DNA of 12,867 nucleotides from Spirochaetia bacterium UBA5368 (GTDB lineage Bacteria > Spirochaetota > UBA4802 > UBA5368), in the NCBI GenBank assembly GCA_002407865.1, contig DHPI01000045.1, positions 40,835-53,701 on the forward strand, given 5' to 3'. This document shows positions 5,362-12,867 of the stretch, piece by piece. Position 1 is the first letter of the stretch, and each line of letters opens with the position of its first letter. The translations under genes and the position numbers were made by a program. The notes under the pieces were generated by a model. The model searched no databases. It saw only the letters and a list, made by a program, of their open reading frames with translations, and had not been told where the DNA came from.

Positions 5362-8046
5362 ATGAAGGCCATGACGGATACAAAGACACTGCTGCTTGTT
5401 GAAGACAATGCCGTTATTGCAATGGATGAGGCCGAAACGCTGAAACGCTACGGCTACCAGGTTATCACCGCGTTTACCGGCGAAAAAGCGGTCGCCGTCG
5501 CGGAGACCAGGAACATCGATCTTGTGCTGATGGATATCGAACTTGGAAAGGGAATCGACGGCACCGAAACCGCGCGTCGTATATTGCAAAGACGCGATAT
5601 TCCGGTGGTGTTTCTCACAAGCCATACCGAGCGAGGGATGGCAAAAAGGACCGAGGATATAACCTCGTACGGCTATGTGGTAAAAAATTCAGGAGAAACG
5701 GTGCTTATTGCTTCTATAAAAATGGCGTTCAGGCTGTACGAGACGCATAAGGAAATAGACCGCAAAAACCGGGAAATCAAGGCAGCTAACGAAGAATTGC
5801 AGGCCACGATTGAGGAACTGCAAGCAACTAATGAGGAATTCGAGGCGGCAAACGAGGCGTTGCGTCAGTCGCAGGATGAGCTTCTGGCGAGGGAGCGGGC
5901 GCTTGTGGAGAGCGAAGCGCGTTTTCAATCCCTGTTTTCAAATATGGGGGAAGGGGTTGCGCTTCACGAGCTCGTGTCGAACGATGCCGGTGCGCCGGTG
6001 AACTACCGACTTGTGGAATGCAATCCGCAGTTCGAACGCATTTTATCCATGAAACGGGAAAATGTGCTTGGCAGGCTGGCAACCGAGGTGTTTGGCACGG
6101 ATGAGGCGCCGTACCTGGAAGAATACAGCAGGATCGTGTTAACGGGCAAAGGCTTCCGGAAGGAGTTGTACTTTGAGCCGATGGATAAACATTTTGAAAT
6201 TTCCACCGCCCCGTGGGGATACAGGGGATTTGCGACAATATTCTCGGACATCAGCGAGAGACGACGTATGGAAAAAGAACTGTTCGAGAGCGAAAAAAAG
6301 TATCGTCTCATATTTGACAACTCACCCCTTGGCGTACTGCACTTTGACGCGCATGGCGTTATCACGATCTGTAACGATACCCTTGTAAAAATCGCAGGGT
6401 CCTCGCGCGAGGCCTTAGAAGGGCTCGATATTACGGGTCTGCGCGATACAGCGCTTGTCGCGGCGTTGCGAAACGCGCTCAATGGCAAGCCCGGCCTGTA
6501 CGAGGGGGAATATCACTCTGAAATCGCGCACAAGGTCACGCCGTTGAGAGGTATGTTCGCGCCGTTTGTTTCAGTCAATGGGGCGGTAACCGGCGGTATC
6601 GGTATTTTTGAGGATATCAGCGAACGCATCCAGGCGGAAGCGGAAAGAGAGATCGCGCTTGAGGCGCTTCGGAAAAGCGAGGAAAAATACCGCGAACTTG
6701 TGGAAAACGCCAACTGTATCATCATGAAATGGAGCCGTGATGGCACAATTATCTTTATGAACGAGTTTGGGCTTCGTTTTTTCGGATTTACAGAAGAAGA
6801 ACTACTTGGAAGGCCGGTTGTCGGTACGATTGTGCCGCCGCATGACAAGGAAGGCAACGACGCCGAAACAATTGCGCGGGATTTCTTTGCGCATCCGCAG
6901 AAGCATGAACAAAACATCACCAAAAATATGCGCAAAAACGGCGAGCTTGTATGGATCGCGTGGAACAACAAGCCTATCCGTAACGACGATGAAGTTGTTA
7001 TTGGTATGTTCAGCGTGGGCGGGGATATCACCGACCGGAGGCGCGCGGAACTGGAATTACGCACAAAGACCGACGAACTGGCGCATTTTTTCAAGGCGAA
7101 TCTCGACCTCATGCTGATTGCGGATACCGATAGCACCATCATGCGCCTCAATTCGGAATGGGAAAACGTGCTGAGGTATACTGTTGCAGAGATGGAGGGA
7201 AAAAAGTATATAGAGTTCGTACATCCCGACGACCTTGCTATGACAATTGAAAGGGTTGAAGAGCTTTCAAATCAGAAGGCGGTGTTGAATTTCGTAAATC
7301 GCTATCGACACGCGGATGGTTCGTATCGCTGGCTTGAATGGCGCGCCTATCCCCATCCCCGAGGGAAGCTCATCTATGCCGCCGCCCGCGATATTACCGG
7401 CCGCATACAGGCCGAGCAGGAACTTGAAGGGGCGCTCAGGGAAAAACAGGCGCTGTACCGCGAATTGCAGCACCGCATGAAAAACAGCATGGCGGTGATA
7501 TCAGGCCTGGTAGGGCTCGAAATGAACAGATCGACGATGCCAGAAACGCGCAACGCGCTTGAAGGGATTCGAAATCGCGTTAACTCAATGGCCAGCCTGT
7601 ATACGACGCTTTCCGATTCGGGCGGCTCGAACAACGTGCGGCTTGACGATTATCTTACCCTGGTTTTGAAAAATTTTTCCACCGCATATGTCAATAACAT
7701 GGCCGGCATTTCGCTGACAACGCGCTTCGATCCCGTCACCATGGATGCGCGGCGGGCGATTTCGGTCGGGCTGATTGTCAACGAACTGGCGACTAACGCG
7801 TTGAAGTACGCTTTTCCGGATGGAAATGGCGGTATAATCAGCGTCCAATGCCGGGCCGACAACGGTGAGTTGCTGCTCAAGGTGGCCGACGATGGAATAG
7901 GGTTCCCTGATGATTTTGATATCGATACATCAAAAGGTCTTGGCGCGCAGCTTGTCGCAATGTTAACCGAACAGTTGAACGGCACTCTTGCATGGAAGAA
8001 TGACCGCGGCGCGCGTATTGATGTTTGTGTGCCTCTCGCTGAATAA
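5362..8046 (+). CDS. Sensor histidine kinase, receiver - coiled coil - four PAS - HisKA_2 - HATPase (kinase 1)
   Basis: An 894-residue cytoplasmic kinase; no membrane segment is seen. The N-terminal receiver (about 8-122) is complete: acidic pair E14/D15, phosphoacceptor D58, T86, K108. A heptad coiled coil follows (about 131-190). Four PAS domains lie at about 184-300, 310-421, 439-558 and 570-679, three ending in DIS/DIT plus ER/DR or similar PAC endings. The transmitter is of the HisKA_2 type: LQHRMKN with phosphoacceptor H704, N box NELATNALKYAF (N807, N812), G1 DDGIG (843-847) and G2 GLG (859-861). A receiver at the N-terminus implies that another kinase may control this one, or that it autophosphorylates internally. 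No cognate regulator is adjacent. ATG 5362 is used; ATG 5371 is also possible, and neither has a strong Shine-Dalgarno. The paralogue at 10016 shares the whole plan. Confidence 0.93.
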   Translation: MKAMTDTKTLLLVEDNAVIAMDEAETLKRYGYQVITAFTGEKAVAVAETRNIDLVLMDIELGKGIDGTETARRILQRRDIPVVFLTSHTERGMAKRTEDITSYGYVVKNSGETVLIASIKMAFRLYETHKEIDRKNREIKAANEELQATIEELQATNEEFEAANEALRQSQDELLARERALVESEARFQSLFSNMGEGVALHELVSNDAGAPVNYRLVECNPQFERILSMKRENVLGRLATEVFGTDEAPYLEEYSRIVLTGKGFRKELYFEPMDKHFEISTAPWGYRGFATIFSDISERRRMEKELFESEKKYRLIFDNSPLGVLHFDAHGVITICNDTLVKIAGSSREALEGLDITGLRDTALVAALRNALNGKPGLYEGEYHSEIAHKVTPLRGMFAPFVSVNGAVTGGIGIFEDISERIQAEAEREIALEALRKSEEKYRELVENANCIIMKWSRDGTIIFMNEFGLRFFGFTEEELLGRPVVGTIVPPHDKEGNDAETIARDFFAHPQKHEQNITKNMRKNGELVWIAWNNKPIRNDDEVVIGMFSVGGDITDRRRAELELRTKTDELAHFFKANLDLMLIADTDSTIMRLNSEWENVLRYTVAEMEGKKYIEFVHPDDLAMTIERVEELSNQKAVLNFVNRYRHADGSYRWLEWRAYPHPRGKLIYAAARDITGRIQAEQELEGALREKQALYRELQHRMKNSMAVISGLVGLEMNRSTMPETRNALEGIRNRVNSMASLYTTLSDSGGSNNVRLDDYLTLVLKNFSTAYVNNMAGISLTTRFDPVTMDARRAISVGLIVNELATNALKYAFPDGNGGIISVQCRADNGELLLKVADDGIGFPDDFDIDTSKGLGAQLVAMLTEQLNGTLAWKNDRGARIDVCVPLAE
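5785..5931 (+). repeat. Seven-unit heptad repeat (signalling coiled coil) in kinase 1
   Basis: Residues 142-190 read as seven uninterrupted 7-residue units: ANEELQA, TIEELQA, TNEEFEA, ANEALRQ, SQDELLA, RERALVE, SEARFQS. Position 5 of each is L or F (heptad d), and the a position is I, N, Q or E. The first three units are nearly identical. It links the receiver to the first PAS domain and likely dimerises as a parallel helix pair. Kinase 2 has only about 17 residues at this place. Confidence 0.75.
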
Positions 8047-8095
8047 ATGTGCAATATCGCCACTCTGCTATGTTCAGCGGAAAATGACGGAGTAC

Positions 8096-8121
8096 CGTAT
8101 CCCATCAAGGGATGGGATGCG
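8096..8121. terminator. Hairpin between convergent kinase 1 and AbfD genes
   Basis: CGTATCCCATC (8096-8106) pairs with GATGGGATGC plus G (8111-8121) around AAGG: 11 base pairs with one T-G wobble. It lies in the 78-bp gap between two converging genes, 3 bases from the AbfD stop. No T-tract follows on either strand, so it may need a factor or act as a 3'-end stabilising stem. Confidence 0.6.
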
Positions 8122-8124
8122 CCC

Positions 8125-9591
8125 TCACTTGTCATTGATGCCGCACAGCCGTTTTGCGATTTTCTGTTTTTGCTTCATGTCCACCTGGCGGGCGATCATG
8201 ACGCGCTGCGTCTGAGGAGAGCCCGCGCCGTGCATCGATTCGGTAAGATATCCCACCGCTGCGGCTCCCATGGTAATGTTTTCAATAAGCCGCAGTATGC
8301 GGCATCGGTTCTCGGCGGGAACATCCGATTTCGCCGTAAAATATTTATTAAGCCACTTTCCAATAACCGGTGAACGGAAGTCCCTTTCTGAAGGAAGCGT
8401 CACCATGAGCCCCCCGGCTATGTCCTGGGCTATGCGGGCGATCTCGTATGGATGGCGAGTGATGTTTTGCTTGTGCACGTTCGCGAGCAGCGAATCGACG
8501 CACCACGTGCCCGATGCCTCACGGTGTCCCTCGGCGGCGCAGGCGATGCAGCCGCAGTAAAGGGTTTCGTTCAGGTGGTTCATCTCGATAATTTTATCTT
8601 TCACGTGCGGCGCTTTGTCAATGCCGTTGTATTCGGCCGCTGTCTGTACGGCCCCTATAAGAACGTCGCCGACGCCCACCTTGCATGCGTAGCTCTGCCT
8701 GTGATACGATGCGAAACGCTCTACAAGTTGACCGGAAAAATCGAACTCCCTGTACATGAATACCCGGTCCCATGGAACAAAGACGTTATCGAACACGACA
8801 AGCGCTTCATGCCCCCCAAAAGTGCGGTTGCCGGTGTCGATGTCTCCCGGTTCAAGCTTTCGTGTGTCGCATGACTGTCGGCCAAGAATATAGGTGATTC
8901 CCTCGGTGTCCGAGGGTACGGCGAACGATATTGCGTAGTCCCTGTCTTCTTCGCGCATGGCGACCGTCGGCATGACAATAATCTCGTGCGAATTTACCGC
9001 ACCCGTCTGATGCGCCTTCGCGCCGCGTACGAGTATCCCGTCGGACCTTTCTTCAACGACATGCAGGTAGAGGTCGGGGTCTGTCTGAAGGTGGGGCGCG
9101 AGGCTTCGGTCACCCTTCGGATCGGTCATGGCACCGTCGCACACAAGATCGTTGTTTTGAACATATTCCAGAAACGCGAGAAATCGGTCGTAATAACCGG
9201 TGCCGTGCTTTTTATCGATATTATATGTAGTGATCGAAAGCGCGTTCAGGGCGTCCATACCGACGCATCGCTGGAAACAGCATCCTGTCAGCGAGCCGAT
9301 GAGCCTGCCCATCTTGCTTTTTTTTATGAGATCGTCAGCGCTCTGGTGGATATGGCAAAAGCGGTTTATTTTTTTCCCGGTGATATGTGATGTGGCGGTC
9401 ATTAACTCCTCATATTGCGGCATGTGCGCCAGCGTGTAGGTCATGGCGACGGCGTTCATGGAAGGCCGGATGATGGGATTGTCAACGACGTCGGCGATTT
9501 TTTCGCCGAACATGTAGACGGACAGCGAGAGCTTCCTCAGGCTTTCCTCATATTCTTCCGCGGTTTTCAATACGGTCTCTCGTGTGCTCAT
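8125..9591 (-). CDS. abfD: 4-hydroxybutyryl-CoA dehydratase / vinylacetyl-CoA delta-isomerase-like
   Basis: A 488-residue flavoenzyme expected to convert 4-hydroxybutyryl-CoA to crotonyl-CoA by radical chemistry with FAD and a [4Fe-4S] cluster; cytosolic, usually a tetramer and oxygen-sensitive. Motifs fit the family throughout: CCFQRCVGMDA (C105 and C109 match cluster ligands C99 and C103 of the Clostridium aminobutyricum enzyme), GAMTDPKGDRSLAPH, KAHQTGAVNSHE, YHRQSYACKVG (H297, Y301, C303, K304), and TESMHGAGSPQ (E451). The His-to-Cys ligand spacing is 6 here versus 7 (H292/C299) in the reference. All ligands remain, so it is probably active. The start at 9591 has GGAGG 8 bases upstream on the minus strand; an upstream in-frame start would add 25 unlike residues. 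No SucD, 4-hydroxybutyrate dehydrogenase or CoA-transferase gene is near. The related 4-hydroxyphenylacetate 3-hydroxylase family lacks the cysteine ligands. Confidence 0.92.
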   Translation of the reverse strand: MSTRETVLKTAEEYEESLRKLSLSVYMFGEKIADVVDNPIIRPSMNAVAMTYTLAHMPQYEELMTATSHITGKKINRFCHIHQSADDLIKKSKMGRLIGSLTGCCFQRCVGMDALNALSITTYNIDKKHGTGYYDRFLAFLEYVQNNDLVCDGAMTDPKGDRSLAPHLQTDPDLYLHVVEERSDGILVRGAKAHQTGAVNSHEIIVMPTVAMREEDRDYAISFAVPSDTEGITYILGRQSCDTRKLEPGDIDTGNRTFGGHEALVVFDNVFVPWDRVFMYREFDFSGQLVERFASYHRQSYACKVGVGDVLIGAVQTAAEYNGIDKAPHVKDKIIEMNHLNETLYCGCIACAAEGHREASGTWCVDSLLANVHKQNITRHPYEIARIAQDIAGGLMVTLPSERDFRSPVIGKWLNKYFTAKSDVPAENRCRILRLIENITMGAAAVGYLTESMHGAGSPQTQRVMIARQVDMKQKQKIAKRLCGINDK

Positions 9592-9643
9592 AGGTATCCT
9601 CCTCTGAATTTTGCGCGTGGCCGTGGATAATCGCGATGATTTT

Positions 9644-9673
9644 GAACAATGTACAGAAGTGCGCAAATGTCAA
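9644..9673 (-). promoter_or_regulatory. Candidate promoter of the AbfD gene
   Basis: On the minus strand a consensus TTGACA (9673-9668) stands 77 bases before the start codon. No good -10 lies at 17 bp (ATTGTT at 9650-9645); TACATT (9653-9648) is better but only 14 bp away. Ribosome binding site AGAGGAGG follows directly before ATG 9591. The -35 is clear, the rest is weak. Confidence 0.35.
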
Positions 9674-9818
9674 GAAGGATACTGGCGCGGCGGCGATCGG
9701 GCGCGTGGCGGTTCCGTCCCGACATGGCCGGAGCGCATACTAATTGAAGCGCAGCGATCTTTTATATCCAATCAAATCTGGGATGATTGTTAAAATTGTT
9801 GCGTGTTATATTTCAGAA

Positions 9819-9829
9819 TGTGGTATAGT
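9819..9829 (+). promoter_or_regulatory. Promoter-like motif of kinase 2, shared with kinase 1
   Basis: TGTGGTATAGT, identical to 5166-5176. TTGCGT (9799-9804) is a possible -35 at 19 bp. Upstream, CTGGGATGA (9778-9786) also resembles CTGGATGA before kinase 1 (5132-5139), so the similarity extends beyond the 11-mer. Confidence 0.55.
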
Positions 9830-10015
9830 ATGATAATAAGCGAAACAGTATGGTCGTGCATAGGATGATATGTCCATGCCGCCCGGCCCATGATTATGTT
9901 TATTTACATATCTGGTTGTGCTCTGGTGTGCTGATGAATATCGTTGTATTTTCGTACGTTCCGACGAAGGGGCGCGACTGACAGAAAGTAACCGTTCGAT
10001 ATTTGACGGAATGGG

Positions 10016-12571
10016 ATGGCCGATATGAAAACAATACTTCTTGTGGAAGACGACGCCCTTATCGCGATGGATGAGGAAGCTACACTCAGGAAGCATGGAT
10101 TCAATGTCATAACCGCGCTGACCGGCGAAGAGGCCGTTTCCATTGCCGGCGCTGTCCCCGAAATTGATCTCGTGCTCATGGATATTGACCTCGGCGATGG
10201 TATGGACGGCACCGAAGCCGCGCGTCGTATCCTGAATGCCCGTGATATTCCGGTTGTCTTTCTCTCCAGCCATACGGAGCCTGAAGTCGTAGAAAAAACC
10301 GAGGCGATAACATCGTACGGTTACGTGGTCAAGAACAGCGGGGAAACGGTGCTTATCGCTTCTATTAAAATGGCTTTCAAACTGCATGGCGCGTACTGTG
10401 ACCTCCGCGAACGCAAGGAAGAGCTGCGGGAGAGCGAGGAAAAATACCGCTTCCTGGTAGAGAATATCGCTGACGTGATTTACACGCAAGACGATACGGG
10501 AAGAATTATCTATATCAGTCCTGCCATCGAGCGGCTAAGCGGATATGCGGCGGATGAAATAAACGGGCGGCACTTTACCAATTTTGTCCATCCCGACGAT
10601 CTGCCTGGACTGGTTGAAAGCTATACGCATACGGTCGCAGGCCTCCTGAATCCCTATGAATTCAGAATATTTGATAAAAATTGCGCTATACGGCATGTGC
10701 GTACATTGAGCATGCCAGTGATGGTCGATGGACATTTTTGCGGCCTTACCGGCGTAATGAGCGATATCACCGAACGAAAGCTGGCCGAATTGCAGAGGGA
10801 AGCCGACGCCGCGGCATTGCGGCGGAGTGAAGAGAAGCTGCGCAACATCATCGAGACGCACCCGGACGGTGTCGCCATCTGCGATATGAATGGCAGATTT
10901 ATCGAGGTCAATCCTTCATTTCTTGAAATGCTTGGCTATGCGTCTGCCGAGATAATCGGCAAGCATTATTCCGATATTACGCCTCCCGGGTGGCATGCGT
11001 TTGAGAGTGGAATGGCTGCGCACATGCGTGAAAAGGGTTTTGCGCGTTACGATAAGGAGTACATAAGGAAAGACGGCGCCGTTTTCCCGATTGAGATAAT
11101 CGGATGGATCAGCGGCGACGGCGTGCATAAATATAGTATGGCGTTTGTGCACGATATCACTGAACGCAAGCACATGGAAACGGCGCTGCGGAGCGGCGAG
11201 GAGCGCTTTCGAAAGATTTTCGATCTTTCGCCGGTAGGCAGCGTAATCGTCGATATGGATGGAAAATTTCTGCAATGCAACAACGCGTTTTGCGAGTTTC
11301 TTGGCTATGCCGCGGACGAGCTGGTCGGCAAGAGGGTTTTAGATGTGACGTATCGCGACGATACGAATATTATTCTGCCGCATTTCCCGCGGATATCGTG
11401 CGGCGAGGTCGAATCGATGCGTTCGCGGAAGCGTTATGTGCGCAGGGACGGGCGCGTGGTATGGGGCGAGGTGACCGTCCGGTTGATTCACGACAAAAAC
11501 GGACAGCCTGTGCATGTCCTTGCAATTATTCAGGATGTTGATGAGCGTAAGTGCGCCGAGGAAGAGTTGAAAAAATCGTCGGCGCTGATTTTTGACCTGT
11601 ATAATAATGCGCCGTGCGGATATCATTCCGTGAACGCCGACGGACTTTTTATCCAGATGAACGATACGGAACTTTCATGGCTTGGCTACGAACGCGACGA
11701 TGTTATAGGCAAAATGCGAATTACCGATATTTTAGCGGATACGTTTAAACCTGTTTTCAACAATGCGTTTCCGATATACAGAAAACGTGGCTATGCATAC
11801 GATATTGAATATGAGTTTATACGGCAAGACGGCACGGCCTTTCCGGTACTGCTAAACTCGACTGTTGTGTACGATGACGATGGCAATTTCAGCATGAGCC
11901 GGGCCACGGTATTTGACATAACCGAGCGCAAACGCGTTGAAGATGTGCTGTCGAAAGCGCTCGATGAGAAAGACGCGCTGCTTCGCGAACTGCAGCACCG
12001 GGTGAAAAACAACCTGGCGATGATGACCTCCATGGTGCAGCTTGAAATGCGAAGAACAGATGATGATACTACGCGCGCCGCGCTTGCGCGGATACGCGAC
12101 CGTATCAATTCTTCGGCGAATCTGTACGCAATGATCTTCGAGACCGGCAATACCCAGAATGTGCGCTGCGACGAATACGTGCGGCGAATTGTTACCGCGC
12201 TGAGCGCTTCATACCATTCGGATGCTGTGGATGTGCTGCTTGAAATTCAAAACGAGCCTGCCGAAATAGACGCAAAGCGCGCCGTGCCCTTCGGCCTTAT
12301 TGCAAACGAGCTTGTGACCAATGCGTTCAAATACGCGTTCGTCGATGGGCGCAAGGGGGTTGTCATCGTGCGCGTGTCGAGTAGCGGCGGTTATGTTGGT
12401 CTTGAAGTCGCGGATAACGGAATCGGGCTTTCGGACGACTGCATCATGGAGCGCTCAAAGGGACTGGGCATGAAGCTTGTCGACATGCTGACGAAGCAGC
12501 TTGGCGGCACCATAACATTCGAACGGGAAGGGGGGACGACCTTCCGCATCAGCATTCCTGTGAATTCGTAA
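10016..12571 (+). CDS. Sensor histidine kinase, receiver - four PAS - HisKA_2 - HATPase (kinase 2)
   Basis: An 851-residue soluble kinase, paralogue of the gene at 5362. The receiver (about 6-120) has E11/D12/D13, phosphoacceptor D56, S84 in place of threonine, and K106. Only a short charged linker (about 127-142) precedes four PAS domains at about 140-253, 270-383, 394-511 and 522-637; their PAC ends read DITERK, DITERK, DVDERK and DITERK. The transmitter shows LQHRVKNN with H661, N box NELVTNAFKYAF (N764, N769), DNGIG (800-804) and GLG (816-818). All residues for phosphorylation and ATP binding are present. The PAS domains differ strongly from those of kinase 1, so the two copies probably sense different inputs through the same receiver and core. 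ATG 10016 has GACGGA a few bases upstream; ATG 10025 is an alternative. It is divergent from the AbfD gene. Confidence 0.93.
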   Translation: MADMKTILLVEDDALIAMDEEATLRKHGFNVITALTGEEAVSIAGAVPEIDLVLMDIDLGDGMDGTEAARRILNARDIPVVFLSSHTEPEVVEKTEAITSYGYVVKNSGETVLIASIKMAFKLHGAYCDLRERKEELRESEEKYRFLVENIADVIYTQDDTGRIIYISPAIERLSGYAADEINGRHFTNFVHPDDLPGLVESYTHTVAGLLNPYEFRIFDKNCAIRHVRTLSMPVMVDGHFCGLTGVMSDITERKLAELQREADAAALRRSEEKLRNIIETHPDGVAICDMNGRFIEVNPSFLEMLGYASAEIIGKHYSDITPPGWHAFESGMAAHMREKGFARYDKEYIRKDGAVFPIEIIGWISGDGVHKYSMAFVHDITERKHMETALRSGEERFRKIFDLSPVGSVIVDMDGKFLQCNNAFCEFLGYAADELVGKRVLDVTYRDDTNIILPHFPRISCGEVESMRSRKRYVRRDGRVVWGEVTVRLIHDKNGQPVHVLAIIQDVDERKCAEEELKKSSALIFDLYNNAPCGYHSVNADGLFIQMNDTELSWLGYERDDVIGKMRITDILADTFKPVFNNAFPIYRKRGYAYDIEYEFIRQDGTAFPVLLNSTVVYDDDGNFSMSRATVFDITERKRVEDVLSKALDEKDALLRELQHRVKNNLAMMTSMVQLEMRRTDDDTTRAALARIRDRINSSANLYAMIFETGNTQNVRCDEYVRRIVTALSASYHSDAVDVLLEIQNEPAEIDAKRAVPFGLIANELVTNAFKYAFVDGRKGVVIVRVSSSGGYVGLEVADNGIGLSDDCIMERSKGLGMKLVDMLTKQLGGTITFEREGGTTFRISIPVNS

Positions 12572-12867
12572 CGGTACCGGCATTTGACGTGGCCGGATAT
12601 CATTTCGACTCTTCGCATATCCAGGAATCTCTTCAAAAGATAGAATCGGCGCTCCCCTGCCTGAATAGGCTATGAAGATGCCAATTTCCTGAAATCTCAA
12701 TAAGTTCAATATATCGGATTTTGCATGCCCGAGATACCATGGCAATTACAATAATGGTAGTGCCACAGATGTTGTGCGCGCACATGGCATGACAGCGGAG
12801 ATGATGAAAACCCAGAAAAAATTATAGAAATGAGCACGAAAAAAAGGTAGCAGTAGAACTTTAGGGG
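12572..12867. other. Downstream region without recognised gene
   Basis: 296 bp after kinase 2. A short inverted repeat CCGGC/GCCGG (12577-12581 and 12592-12596) directly after the stop has no T-run and would be a weak terminator at most. Several ATGs near the end open only ORFs of under ten codons. I see no promoter or gene start that I can support. Confidence 0.4.

Larger units (their letters stand above)
9592..10015. other. Divergent control region between AbfD gene and kinase 2
   Basis: A 424-bp gap with no credible gene. It must hold the AbfD promoter (leftward) and the kinase 2 promoter (rightward). The part after 9819 resembles fragments of the leader of kinase 1: the 11-mer TGTGGTATAGT and TGACAG-4 bases-TAAC (9979-9992, compare 5312-5325). 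Confidence 0.55.

Noticed and set aside
12773..12784. Perfect palindrome TGTGCGCGCACA
   Set aside because: A 12-bp palindrome is expected a few times by chance in a window of this size, and no promoter or gene is next to it.

Overview
The window carries seven protein genes and one tRNA, with wide intergenic spaces and base composition near 50% GC by eye. No 16S or other species marker is present. The style is an environmental anaerobe with heavy signal transduction: long multi-PAS kinases of the HisKA_2 type with an N-terminal receiver, a diguanylate cyclase, and a 4-hydroxybutyryl-CoA dehydratase. The tRNA has no encoded CCA. Spirochaetota or a deltaproteobacterial-type lineage would fit, but this is a guess.

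Layout. (1) 45-1142: a GGDEF diguanylate cyclase with intact active and inhibitory sites. (2) 1143-1558: a 416-bp spacer unusually rich in perfect inverted repeats, with a strong promoter-like element and an 11-bp direct repeat around one hairpin. (3) 1559-2951: an NAD(P)-dependent extended SDR followed by a small SCP2-like protein, probably an operon. (4) 3088-4758: a thiamine-diphosphate enzyme of the acetolactate synthase / 2-hydroxyacyl-CoA lyase fold, followed by an 18-codon ORF that looks like the stub of a lost partner gene. (5) 4897-4970: tRNA-Arg(UCG). (6) 5362-8046 and 10016-12571: two paralogous sensor kinases, each receiver - four PAS - HisKA_2 - HATPase. (7) 8125-9591: between them on the minus strand, a 4-hydroxybutyryl-CoA dehydratase (AbfD-like), convergent with kinase 1 (shared hairpin) and divergent from kinase 2.

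How they may work together. The SDR, SCP2 and ThDP enzymes suggest acyl/lipid or CoA-linked chemistry, but the substrate cannot be read from sequence. AbfD would make crotonyl-CoA from 4-hydroxybutyryl-CoA; no other gene of that pathway is here. The two kinases share receiver, catalytic core, an 11-bp promoter-like motif at almost the same distance from their start codons, and leader fragments, so they look like an old tandem duplication that kept its control region, with abfD between the copies. No response regulator or HPt partner is encoded nearby. The most notable points are this kinase-AbfD-kinase arrangement, the duplicated promoter/leader, a one-residue-shorter Fe-S ligand loop in AbfD, and the hairpin-rich region before the SDR.
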